Source: an uncultured Collinsella sp.
Lineage (GTDB): Bacteria; Actinomycetota; Coriobacteriia; Coriobacteriales; Coriobacteriaceae
Assembly: GCA_900540935.1 (NCBI GenBank)
Contig: UQHW01000022.1
Span: forward strand, 1 to 36,246
Direction: 5' to 3'
Length of the DNA stretch: 36,246 bases
Shown: piece by piece, positions 15,208-22,145 of the stretch
Layout: every line of letters starts with the position of its first letter
How positions within the stretch are numbered: the first letter of the stretch is position 1
Notes under the pieces: generated by a model
What the model was told of the DNA's origin: nothing
Databases searched by the model: none
The model's input: the letters and a program-made list of their open reading frames with translations, nothing else
Program-made: the position numbers and the translations under genes

Positions 15208-16440
15208 ATGCGCCAGTTCGATTACACCACAGTCCCAGCGGAACTCGAAGCAACTCCAATCACCAACCTCCTCCTCTCGATACGCGAGCATAAAGGCCGT
15301 CAGCTTGCTCTGAGTCAAGTCAAACCCGAGCTTCTATCGTCCCTAATGGAGGAGGCTAAGATCCAAAGCACCCGGTCCTCCAACGGACTTGAAGGAATTG
15401 TTACCACCCAAAAAAGACTCAAAGCGATCATGGCGTATTCCGCCAAGCCAAGCTCCCGCGCAGAGGAAGAAATTGCTGGATACCGAGATGTGCTGTCGCT
15501 TATTCACGAGCAACACGATTCCATTCCCGTAACGCCATCGGTCATTCTGCAGTTGCATCGTGACCTCATGGCGCACACGGCAATCTCGTATGGAGGCCAT
15601 TGGAAAGATAGCGATAACGAAATCGTCTCCATTGACGATCAAGGAAATCGATTTGTGCGCTTTAGGCCCCCTTCGGCCCTAGCAACCCCGGGACTTATTA
15701 AAGAAGCCTGCCAGTCCCTCAACGATGCTTTATCTCGCCAAGTTTGCGATCCCCTCCTTATATCGCTCCGCTTTATCTTCGATTTTGTTAGCATTCATCC
15801 CTTCAACGATGGCAATGGCAGGATGAGCCGGCTCCTTACAACGCTGCTGCTCGAAAAGACTGGATACGACGTTGCGCGTTACATCAGCATCGAACGACTT
15901 ATTGAAGACAACAAAGCGCTTTACTACAACGCTCTCGCTGCAAGCTCCACTGGATGGAATGAAAATCAAAACACCGAAGTACCCTTTATCCGTTTCATGC
16001 TCGGAACAACCCTGGCCGCCTACCGACAGCTCGAGCAGCGTACCTTAATTGAATCAAGCACTCGTCCCATGTCGAAGCAAGCGCGCATCGCCGTTCTATT
16101 TCAACAGAGACCCGGCGTCATTAAGAAATCCGACATCCGATCCAACTGCCCCGATATCAGCGAGGTCACCGTTAAACGAACCCTCGGTCAGCTTGTTAGT
16201 TGCAGCGCAATCGAAAAAACAGGAGCGGGTCGTTCGACAGGCTACATACTCAAAGACGTCCATGCTCTAGAACTATTCTTGCAATCCACAATACCCGATA
16301 GCGAGGCCGCAATAACAAAAGAGGCTCCAAAGGATAAGCTCCTTGAACGTGTAAACCACGCCGAGGATGAAAGCAAAGAGGGGCTCTATGAAGACTATGA
16401 TTCATTCTCAAGGGACATAAAGACGAAATACGGAGTCTAG
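15208..16440 (+). CDS. Fic-domain protein (probable AMP/NMP-transferase) with C-terminal winged helix
   Basis: Fic family enzymes usually transfer AMP from ATP onto a hydroxyl of a target protein. The active-site motif is intact, HPFNDGNGRMSR with His197. An N-terminal inhibitory motif SNGLEG (residues 58-63) fits the (S/T)xxxE(G/N) pattern, so this looks like a self-inhibited class II Fic with Glu62 as the blocking residue. Residues about 285-345 look like a winged helix (SDIRSNCPDISEVTVKRTLG), which may bind DNA, perhaps the palindrome in its own promoter. Length is 410 aa. The gene is AT-richer than the sugar genes and stands alone between a repeat array and a pseudogene, which suggests transfer. 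The target is unknown. Confidence 0.88.
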   Translation: MRQFDYTTVPAELEATPITNLLLSIREHKGRQLALSQVKPELLSSLMEEAKIQSTRSSNGLEGIVTTQKRLKAIMAYSAKPSSRAEEEIAGYRDVLSLIHEQHDSIPVTPSVILQLHRDLMAHTAISYGGHWKDSDNEIVSIDDQGNRFVRFRPPSALATPGLIKEACQSLNDALSRQVCDPLLISLRFIFDFVSIHPFNDGNGRMSRLLTTLLLEKTGYDVARYISIERLIEDNKALYYNALAASSTGWNENQNTEVPFIRFMLGTTLAAYRQLEQRTLIESSTRPMSKQARIAVLFQQRPGVIKKSDIRSNCPDISEVTVKRTLGQLVSCSAIEKTGAGRSTGYILKDVHALELFLQSTIPDSEAAITKEAPKDKLLERVNHAEDESKEGLYEDYDSFSRDIKTKYGV

Positions 16441-16817
16441 TCATATCTCAGAATAGCCTCATCCTTGTTGCTCAAAGTTATTTGCGCGTCATTGTAAAGC
16501 GGTACCCCCGCGCCGGCAGGGGGGCAGATGTATCGCCTGCCGATCTTGCTGGAGTCGGCGATCAGATAGCGCGTATCGACCTTGCTAAAGGCAAGCTGCT
16601 GGATGCGGCCCTCGTCCATGTTGGACGTGGACACGTCGCCGTCCAAAATGCCGTTGGCACCGATAAACGCCGCGTCGATGCCCAGCGCACGCAGGGCATC
16701 CTCGGCCGTGGGGCCCACAAAGGCGGCAGTGCGGCGGCGGTACATGCCGCCCACCAGGCACAGATCGCAGCCCTCGCGCGCCTCGAGCAGGCTAAAGGCC
16801 GAATGAGAATTGGTCAC
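16437..16817 (-). pseudogene. truncated DeoR-family regulator (fragment of a lacR duplicate)
   Basis: The remnant matches about residues 120-217 of the intact DeoR protein at 21176-21940 almost word for word: NLLEAREDCDLCLVGGMYRR there is SLLEAREGCDLCLVGGMYRR here, and TAAFVGPTAEDALRALGID follows. The whole N-terminal helix-turn-helix is missing. After SSKIGRR the frame diverges and the normal C-terminus is lost. The similarity starts at TNS and stops abruptly at both ends, so it is a partial duplication rather than a functional short gene. It overlaps the last bases of the Fic gene on the other strand. Confidence 0.8.
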
Positions 16818-16910
16818 ATAGATGAAAGTCAGCTTGTCGGTGACTCGGAGAGCGCCAATGCGATCTCACGACGGTTGCGCTCATTGTCTCAATTAGATAC
16901 TCAACGAAAT

Positions 16911-16943
16911 ACGGCCCCGCAGCTCAATAAGCTGCGGGGCCGT
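16911..16943 (-). terminator. hairpin terminator of PTS IICB 3
   Basis: Perfect 14-bp stem ACGGCCCCGCAGCT / AGCTGCGGGGCCGT, loop of five. Only a weak T-stretch (ATTTCGTT) follows on the minus strand. It is 37 bases past the IICB stop. Confidence 0.75.
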
Positions 16944-16979
16944 ACTATACACCGACGAATCAACGACGGAGTGCATCCA

Positions 16980-18674
16980 CTATTTGGCAAGCTCCTGAAC
17001 GATCCAGTCAATTGCACCTTCGGGATCGTTGGTAAGGTCGATATACTCCTTGCCCCTTGTGGTGAGCAGTTTAATTCCAAGGCGATCGGTATCGGCCTTC
17101 ATAGCGTCATAGTACATGCGTGCCTGGGGCGCCAGAACAATCACGTTGTACTGATCCATCGTCTCATAGTGGCTTCCGTACGCACCGGACTGAGAAACCA
17201 GATCGATACCCTTAGCAGCGGCACCTTCGCGAAGAGCATTTGCCAAGAGAGTCGAAGTGCCGGCACCCTGGCAAAGCACAAGCACGCGGATCTGCTCCGC
17301 CTTGTCCTTTACCGCCTCGAGAGCTTTTGCGACATTTTCCTGTGCGGCAATAGCATCTGCATCCGAGTTTCCTGCAGTCTCCTTTGCAGACTCTTCCAAA
17401 CAAAGCTGATGGTCATACGCCTTGCAGAACGGATAGTAAATCACAAAGTCAACGACCAACAGCACTGCCATCAATACGAGAGAACGTAGATCGAGACCCG
17501 TGGTGAGGAATGCACCGATTGGGCCGGGAAGCGCCCACGGCATGGTATACATGGGGGCGTTCATTCCAATGACGTCAATGAAGAACTTACCGATAATGGC
17601 GTTGACCATAGGAGCCACTAGGAAGGGCACGAACATATAGGGATTGAGAACAATCGGCATACCGAAGATAACGGGCTCGTTAACTCCAAAAATCACCGGG
17701 ATAATCGATGCCTTGCCCATGGCTTTAAGCTGCTTGGAGCGCATAAACATGATCAGGATAATAGGAACGATGAACGTGCAGCCAGAACCACCCAGACCGC
17801 CGATGAAGCTTGTAAAGTCCTGCGTGAGAGCAATTGACGGGTGTCCACCTGCTTGGAAAACCTCAAGATTGGTAACGGTATTGCCGTAGAGCGCAGCATT
17901 GATCGGACTCATGACAACCGAAGCACCGTGGATACCCATAAATTGGAAAAGTGCGACCGCGCCTTCGATAAGCGCCATGCCAGGATAGGTGTCGACCGCG
18001 GAGAACAGCGGCGAGATGAGAGCGGATACCAAATTGGCGAACGGCACAGCAAGCAGCTTGCGGCTCGCAAGATCGATAAAAGCGCACGCAAGGATCGAAA
18101 ACCCAAATGCAAAGATATCGCGAAAACTCTGCGCAATAGAGCCAGGGACCTCTTTGGGGAGCTTGATCGTCACATTATGGCTAATGCACACCTTATAGAT
18201 ATTAACGGTCAAGAATGCGGCTACGAACGCAGCGAGAAAACCCTTGGTTCCCATATAGCCGGTTTCAAAAACAGATGTATCTGCCCCGCCAATCGAGACA
18301 ACATCGTTCGTCACCGATAGTAAGAGCATGCCGCACATGGCACAAACCATGCACGAGGTGGGGTTGAGAGATTTACCCGAAGGCATGCGACGGTTCATCG
18401 ACATGGCAAGTGAGCTCGCCGTGGTGCCGGCCACCATAATGCCAAGAAGTCCCATGGTATATGCATAGATTTTATTGAAGAAATCCAGCACCTCAGGCGG
18501 AAGCGTGATGCCTACATAGGCAGGGAGCGTCGAAAGAAGAAGGAACAGGCTCGAGAACAGCACAATTGGCATATTCGAGAGAAAGCCATCCTTAATCGCC
18601 ACCAGATAAATGTTCCTCGAGATTTTGTCGAAGAGGGGCTGGTGTTTTTCAAGGAATTTGACGATAGCGTCCAT
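16980..18674 (-). CDS. PTS lactose/cellobiose-family EIICB permease 3
   Basis: Membrane IICB (564 aa from the ATG at 18674; AAAGGATG precedes it, so this start is better than 18689). It opens MDAIVKFLEKHQPLFDKISR and has NEPVIFGMPIVLNPYM, FMGIHGASVVMSP and MPWALPGPIGA in the membrane part. The IIB domain carries phospho-Cys468 in VLVLCQGAGTSTLL. It lacks the long Ala-rich linker of the other two permeases. No hydrolase is adjacent; instead it diverges from a probable TIM-barrel protein and a GntR regulator, so its substrate may not be lactose. Codon use is AT-richer than in modules 1 and 2. It needs an external IIA, perhaps LacF. Confidence 0.9.
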   Translation of the reverse strand: MDAIVKFLEKHQPLFDKISRNIYLVAIKDGFLSNMPIVLFSSLFLLLSTLPAYVGITLPPEVLDFFNKIYAYTMGLLGIMVAGTTASSLAMSMNRRMPSGKSLNPTSCMVCAMCGMLLLSVTNDVVSIGGADTSVFETGYMGTKGFLAAFVAAFLTVNIYKVCISHNVTIKLPKEVPGSIAQSFRDIFAFGFSILACAFIDLASRKLLAVPFANLVSALISPLFSAVDTYPGMALIEGAVALFQFMGIHGASVVMSPINAALYGNTVTNLEVFQAGGHPSIALTQDFTSFIGGLGGSGCTFIVPIILIMFMRSKQLKAMGKASIIPVIFGVNEPVIFGMPIVLNPYMFVPFLVAPMVNAIIGKFFIDVIGMNAPMYTMPWALPGPIGAFLTTGLDLRSLVLMAVLLVVDFVIYYPFCKAYDHQLCLEESAKETAGNSDADAIAAQENVAKALEAVKDKAEQIRVLVLCQGAGTSTLLANALREGAAAKGIDLVSQSGAYGSHYETMDQYNVIVLAPQARMYYDAMKADTDRLGIKLLTTRGKEYIDLTNDPEGAIDWIVQELAK

Positions 18675-18742
18675 AACACATCCTTTCATGATTCCCGGGC
18701 ACGTAACGATTTATCCGGACTCAACCGTCGTCGTCCCCGTTT

Positions 18743-18766
18743 GTATCCACTTATGTAAGTGAATAC
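18743..18766. promoter_or_regulatory. operator-like palindrome downstream of the PTS 3 promoter
   Basis: Perfect 14-base core CACTTATGTAAGTG (18748-18761), extended by GTAT/ATAC on either side of one mismatch. It lies just after the predicted transcription start of the IICB gene, a repressor-like position. Confidence 0.55.
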
Positions 18767-18778
18767 GTTCTTGTGCGA

Positions 18779-18807
18779 AATGTAATATCATTTGCGCGAT
18801 TTGTCAT
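18779..18807 (-). promoter_or_regulatory. sigma70-like promoter for PTS IICB 3
   Basis: On the minus strand ATGACA (18802-18807), a 17-base spacer, then TACATT (18779-18784). Confidence 0.4.
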
Positions 18808-18858
18808 AACCAATTCTTTTTCCGCTTTGTCGATATGTCAAGAATTCAAATACTTATT

Positions 18859-18945
18859 CGGTGAACGGTAGCTGATTACTATAAGGTTTTCCCAGCTAAA
18901 GACTATTTTCCCTGAGCAGTACTATAAGTTTGCAACCGTTCACCG
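18859..18945. promoter_or_regulatory. inverted pair of CGGTGAACGGT motifs, PTS unit 3
   Basis: CGGTGAACGGT at 18859-18869 and ACCGTTCACCG at 18935-18945, a perfect reverse-complement pair 65 bases apart between divergent genes. The second copy overlaps the spacer of the promoter at 18930-18957. Confidence 0.6.
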
Positions 18946-18957
18946 ATTGGATATAAC
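18930..18957 (+). promoter_or_regulatory. sigma70-like promoter for the 19031 gene
   Basis: TTGCAA (18930-18935), 16-base spacer, TATAAC (18952-18957). Confidence 0.45.
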
Positions 18958-18966
18958 ATATTGAAT

Positions 18967-18984
18967 ATATTGTTGTAACAATAT
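18967..18984. promoter_or_regulatory. 18-bp perfect palindrome at the start site of the 19031 gene
   Basis: ATATTGTT-GT-AACAATAT, about 10 bases after the -10 box and 46 bases before the ATG. It is a good candidate operator for the GntR protein encoded two genes on, or another repressor. Confidence 0.5.
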
Positions 18985-19030
18985 TAGAGACAATGTCACA
19001 AGCCTGTCGTTCTAGTCAAAGGAAGTAACA

Positions 19031-19951
19031 ATGCCCAAACGATTACTGAACATGTCCGCATCCGATTTTGCCGCCACGTCACCCATGGATCTAAAGCAGG
19101 CAATTCTGGCTTCCGAGGGACGTACCATCATGGCGGAAAACGTACCCTCTTCCCAATTTCTCGGCGGCGTTACTAATGCCGAAATCGAACGTGCCGCAGG
19201 TGCCGACCTGCTTCTGTTTAACGCGCTCGATGTGTTCGATCCAGTTATTGCCGGTATTCCAGATGATCTCAATGAAAACCCGGTCACTTGGGTGAAGCGA
19301 GCATGCGGAAGGCCCATTGGCGTCAATCTGGAGCCAGTTGATAACGAGGCAGAGATGTCTGAATCCCGAACGGAAATCCCCATGGGTCGTCGCGTCTCTC
19401 CCAAGACCTTAGAAAAGGCTAACGAACTCGGATTTGATTTTATCTGCCTGACGGGCAACCCTGGAACCGGCGTCTCCAACGATGCAATCGCCCATTCGAT
19501 TAAACTCTCCAAAGAGCATTTCAATGGCCTGGTCATAGCCGGAAAAATGCATGGAGCGGGCGTTGCGGAACCTGTCATGACGCTCGAAATTGCGCGCAAG
19601 TTTGTTGACCTCGGCGTCGATATCCTTCTCGTGCCAGCCCCCTACACCGTCCCTTGCTTCCAAGAAGCAGACCTGCGCGCCATCGTAGACTTTGTACGAT
19701 CCCACAACGTAGGCAAGTCAATTGAAGAGAAGGTTCTCGTCATGGCGGCGAACGGGACGAGTCAAGACTCCTGCGACAGCGAGACCATTAAGAAAATAGG
19801 CCTTGCAGCAAAAGCAGCCGGCGCTGACCTCCAACATATCGGGGACTCCATGAACGGTATTTGCCTGCCCCAGAATATCTTCACGCTCGGACAAGCCCTT
19901 CGTGGATACAGGCATCAGATCGTCATGCTGAGCCGCTCTGTGATACGTTAA
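19031..19951 (+). CDS. uncharacterised PTS-linked protein, probably TIM-barrel
   Basis: I do not know a characterised homologue. The 306-aa cytoplasmic protein has alternating strands and helices typical of a (beta/alpha)8 barrel: RTIMAENV, GADLLLFNALDVFDP, GRPIGVNLEPVD, FDFICLTGNPGTGVSNDAI, GLVIAGKMHGAGVAEP, VDILLVPAPYTVP, KVLVMAANGTSQDSCD and ADLQHIGDSMNGICLP. The Gly-rich loops near residues 145-152 and the late GDSMNG segment could bind phosphate. Related proteins are, as far as I recall, seen beside PTS genes and often carry vague names. Here it diverges from IICB 3 and precedes a GntR regulator, so a sugar-phosphate enzyme (isomerase, lyase or aldolase-like) for that permease is a reasonable inference. 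AAAGGAAG is a clear SD. Confidence 0.75.
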   Translation: MPKRLLNMSASDFAATSPMDLKQAILASEGRTIMAENVPSSQFLGGVTNAEIERAAGADLLLFNALDVFDPVIAGIPDDLNENPVTWVKRACGRPIGVNLEPVDNEAEMSESRTEIPMGRRVSPKTLEKANELGFDFICLTGNPGTGVSNDAIAHSIKLSKEHFNGLVIAGKMHGAGVAEPVMTLEIARKFVDLGVDILLVPAPYTVPCFQEADLRAIVDFVRSHNVGKSIEEKVLVMAANGTSQDSCDSETIKKIGLAAKAAGADLQHIGDSMNGICLPQNIFTLGQALRGYRHQIVMLSRSVIR

Positions 19952-19993
19952 GGTTACCTTGCCCACGTTACATCCCGACTGAGGCAACCATCA

Positions 19994-20002
19994 GGTATAA
20001 CC
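19994..20002. promoter_or_regulatory. GntR-type operator candidate upstream of the GntR gene
   Basis: GGTATAACC, close to GGTATAGACC-like HutC/GntR sites, 21 bases before the preferred start of the regulator. Autoregulation is inferred. Confidence 0.4.
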
Positions 20003-20023
20003 AACATGCAAACTGAGGCTCTA

Positions 20024-20743
20024 ATGCTCGATACACACGAAAAACGGCCACTCTATTTACAGCTCACCGACGCGCTGCTCAAGCAGATCGTCGATGAATA
20101 TCAAGCAGACGATAAACTTCCAACAGAAATGGAACTCTGCGACGAATACGCCGTAAGCAGAACAACCGTCCGACTTGCCATGAGTGAGCTGGAGCGTCGT
20201 GGAAGTATCTATCGAATCCAAGGTAAGGGATCGTTTGTTGCACCGAAACGCGTTAGCGAGCTCAATTCACTTTTAGACTTTGACTTTGCAAGCCATTGCG
20301 ATGGCGTTGATCCGGATGCCATCACCAAACATTTCGGCGGCCTCACATCAGGTCGTCCAATTTCCGTAATGATGCTCCAACAATTTGGATGTCAAAGTCG
20401 CGATGAAATTCAGCGTCTTGAATTGACCTACGAACTTGAAGGCAGCTTCATAGGCGCTGATACGTTCTTCATTTCAAAGTCGCGCGTTCCGAATAACCAG
20501 TTAGATTTTCAGGCATTTAGCAGAATCATGGACGACTTGTCCAAGTCTATCCAATCTGTTAGGGAAAGCTATAGAGCACGTCAGCTTAGCGATTCCGAAG
20601 CCAGTAATTATGGTGTTGCAAAACTTCCGGTCATCGAACTGACTCATTATGCTTACGACTCCGGAGGCAAACTAATCTCAATTGTCTGCCGCACCGTCTT
20701 AACTGGGCGGGTCCCTTATCAAAACTTTATTTTCAAGTCCTAA
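20024..20743 (+). CDS. GntR-family (HutC/UTRA) transcriptional regulator
   Basis: Sugar-responsive repressor with an N-terminal winged helix (PLYLQLTDALLKQIVDEYQA; LPTEMELCDEYAVSRTTVRL; GKGSFVAPKR) and a C-terminal UTRA effector domain (from about residue 80, ending RTVLTGRVPYQNF). Length is 239 aa from the ATG at 20024, which has GAGG six bases upstream; the ATG at 20006 has no SD and would add six residues. It follows the TIM-barrel gene in the same direction and probably controls that gene and IICB 3 across the divergent region. The effector is likely a phosphorylated sugar. Confidence 0.88.
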   Translation: MLDTHEKRPLYLQLTDALLKQIVDEYQADDKLPTEMELCDEYAVSRTTVRLAMSELERRGSIYRIQGKGSFVAPKRVSELNSLLDFDFASHCDGVDPDAITKHFGGLTSGRPISVMMLQQFGCQSRDEIQRLELTYELEGSFIGADTFFISKSRVPNNQLDFQAFSRIMDDLSKSIQSVRESYRARQLSDSEASNYGVAKLPVIELTHYAYDSGGKLISIVCRTVLTGRVPYQNFIFKS

Positions 20744-20759
20744 TGTTCTTTTTCTTTTG

Positions 20760-21055
20760 TCTCGATCTGTAACACGTAGCCGAGTTTTTAAGTCCCAACC
20801 GTTACAGATCGAGACAAACAAGGTAGACCACGCCGAATTGTCTCAATCTGTAACACTAAGACCGGTTTTGGACGTCTAGATGTTACAGATTGAGATGAAT
20901 GCACAGGTCAATCCTCTCAATCTCAATCTATAACAACTAGCTGAATTTTTCGGTCCTAGCTGTTACAGATCGAGACAAACGGAATAGGCCGAGCCAAAAA
21001 TCTCGATCTGTAACATCTGACTCGCTTTTGGCCGCCTAGATATCACAGGTTGAGA
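20760..21055. repeat. 55-nt palindromic repeat array 3 (4 units)
   Basis: Units at 20760-20814 (B), 20841-20895 (A), 20921-20975 (B) and 21001-21055 (A), each exactly 55 bases, spacers 26, 25 and 25 bases. Units 6 to 8 carry several changes in their arms, some of them weakening pairing. The array fills most of 20744-21175, between the convergent GntR and DeoR genes; I see no gene there and no separate clear terminator. Confidence 0.85.
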
Positions 21056-21175
21056 CAATTTGATAGTGGAGTCCTCATTTGCGCGTCATATCGCGTAGCG
21101 CTGACGCGCTGGTTTCCACAATGACAGGAGGTAAAAGTCCTCCCGCATCGCCTGTTGGCAATCCCGTAGCGCTAG

Positions 21176-21940
21176 CTAGCAAATGACCTGCGTGTGCTCC
21201 TCGATGGCGACACGATCCTCGGCGGCGATACCCGGCTCGCACACCACGGCGTCCAAACTGTCCAGGCGGCAGAAGGTGTAGAAGTCGCGCTTGCCGATCT
21301 TGCTGGAGTCGGCGATGAGGTAGCGTGAATCGGCCTTGCTAAAGGCGAGCTGCTGGATGCGGCCCTCTTCCATGTTAGACGTAGACACGTCGCCGTCCAG
21401 AATGCCGTTTGCGCCGATAAAGGCTGCGTCGATCCCCAGTGCGCGCAAGGTGTCCTCGGCCGTGGGGCCCACAAAGGCGGCAGTGCGGCGACGGTACATA
21501 CCGCCCACGAGACACAGGTCGCAGTCTTCGCGCGCCTCGAGCAGATTAAACACCGAAAGCGAATTAGTCACGATGCGTAGGCGGCACGCCGGCAGCATCG
21601 AGGCCATCTGCTCAACTGTAGTGCCCGTCCCCAAAAAGATGGTCGAGCCCTCCTCGATGAGCCCAACGGCGCGGCGCGCGATCTGCAGCTTTTCCTCGGC
21701 ATGCTTCGTGCGCTTTTCACTGTGCGAATACTCATGGCGCAGCATAGCGTGTGGACGGCCCTGCGCACTGCGGGCTCCGCCGTGCACGCGCTCGATCTCG
21801 CCCAGGCTCGCAAGCTCCTCAAGATCACGGCGGATCGTCATATCCGAGACACCTAACGCATCCGAAATCTCCTTGACCGAGACCGTTCCCTGTTCCTCGA
21901 GCAGCTGCCGAACCTTATCCTGTCGCTCCGCTTTAATCAC
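21176..21940 (-). CDS. lacR: DeoR-family transcriptional regulator (LacR-like)
   Basis: Sugar-phosphate-responsive repressor of the DeoR family. The N-terminal helix-turn-helix reads QLLEEQGTVSVKEISDALGV SDMTIRRDLEEL (residues about 9-40), followed by GEIERVHGGA, the family hinge. The effector domain has FLGTGTTVEQMA, IVTNSLSVFNLL, LVGGMYRRRTAAFVGP and IADSSKIGKRDFY, all typical. In streptococci and lactococci LacR of this family represses the tagatose-pathway lac genes, with tagatose-6-phosphate as inducer. I prefer the GTG start at 21940 (254 aa), with GAGGA six bases upstream, over GTG at 21967. Matching TTCAAA-N7-GAACA sites lie upstream of this gene, lacF and lacA. A damaged duplicate is at 16437. 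Confidence 0.85.
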   Translation of the reverse strand: MIKAERQDKVRQLLEEQGTVSVKEISDALGVSDMTIRRDLEELASLGEIERVHGGARSAQGRPHAMLRHEYSHSEKRTKHAEEKLQIARRAVGLIEEGSTIFLGTGTTVEQMASMLPACRLRIVTNSLSVFNLLEAREDCDLCLVGGMYRRRTAAFVGPTAEDTLRALGIDAAFIGANGILDGDVSTSNMEEGRIQQLAFSKADSRYLIADSSKIGKRDFYTFCRLDSLDAVVCEPGIAAEDRVAIEEHTQVIC

Positions 21941-21971
21941 GATGAGTCCTCGCTGTTCCACGCTCACGTCA

Positions 21972-21992
21972 ATTCAAACAATAACGAACAAA
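21972..21992. promoter_or_regulatory. putative LacR operator upstream of its own gene
   Basis: ATTCAAACAATAACGAACAA from 21972, nearly the same as the lacF site at 5195. It suggests autoregulation. Confidence 0.5.
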
Positions 21993-22145
21993 TTGTATCA
22001 GACTCGCGCGCGTCAAAAATGAACGCCCGCACAGCTCCAATCATCACTTTTTTGAGAAAAATACCCCCTGCTTTAGTGGGGTGTAGTGATAATCTCGCCT
22101 GTTCGCGCTACAGTTTGTCGGAAATACCTCGATGTTAGGAACCAA

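Noticed and set aside
16437..16817. Functional small regulator
   Set aside because: Lacks the DNA-binding domain and has a frame-shifted C-terminus with no SD, so it is listed as a pseudogene.
20760..21055. CRISPR array
   Set aside because: Repeats are 55-nt palindromes with two alternating loop types and half-conserved spacers of 25 bases, only four units, and no cas genes are present.
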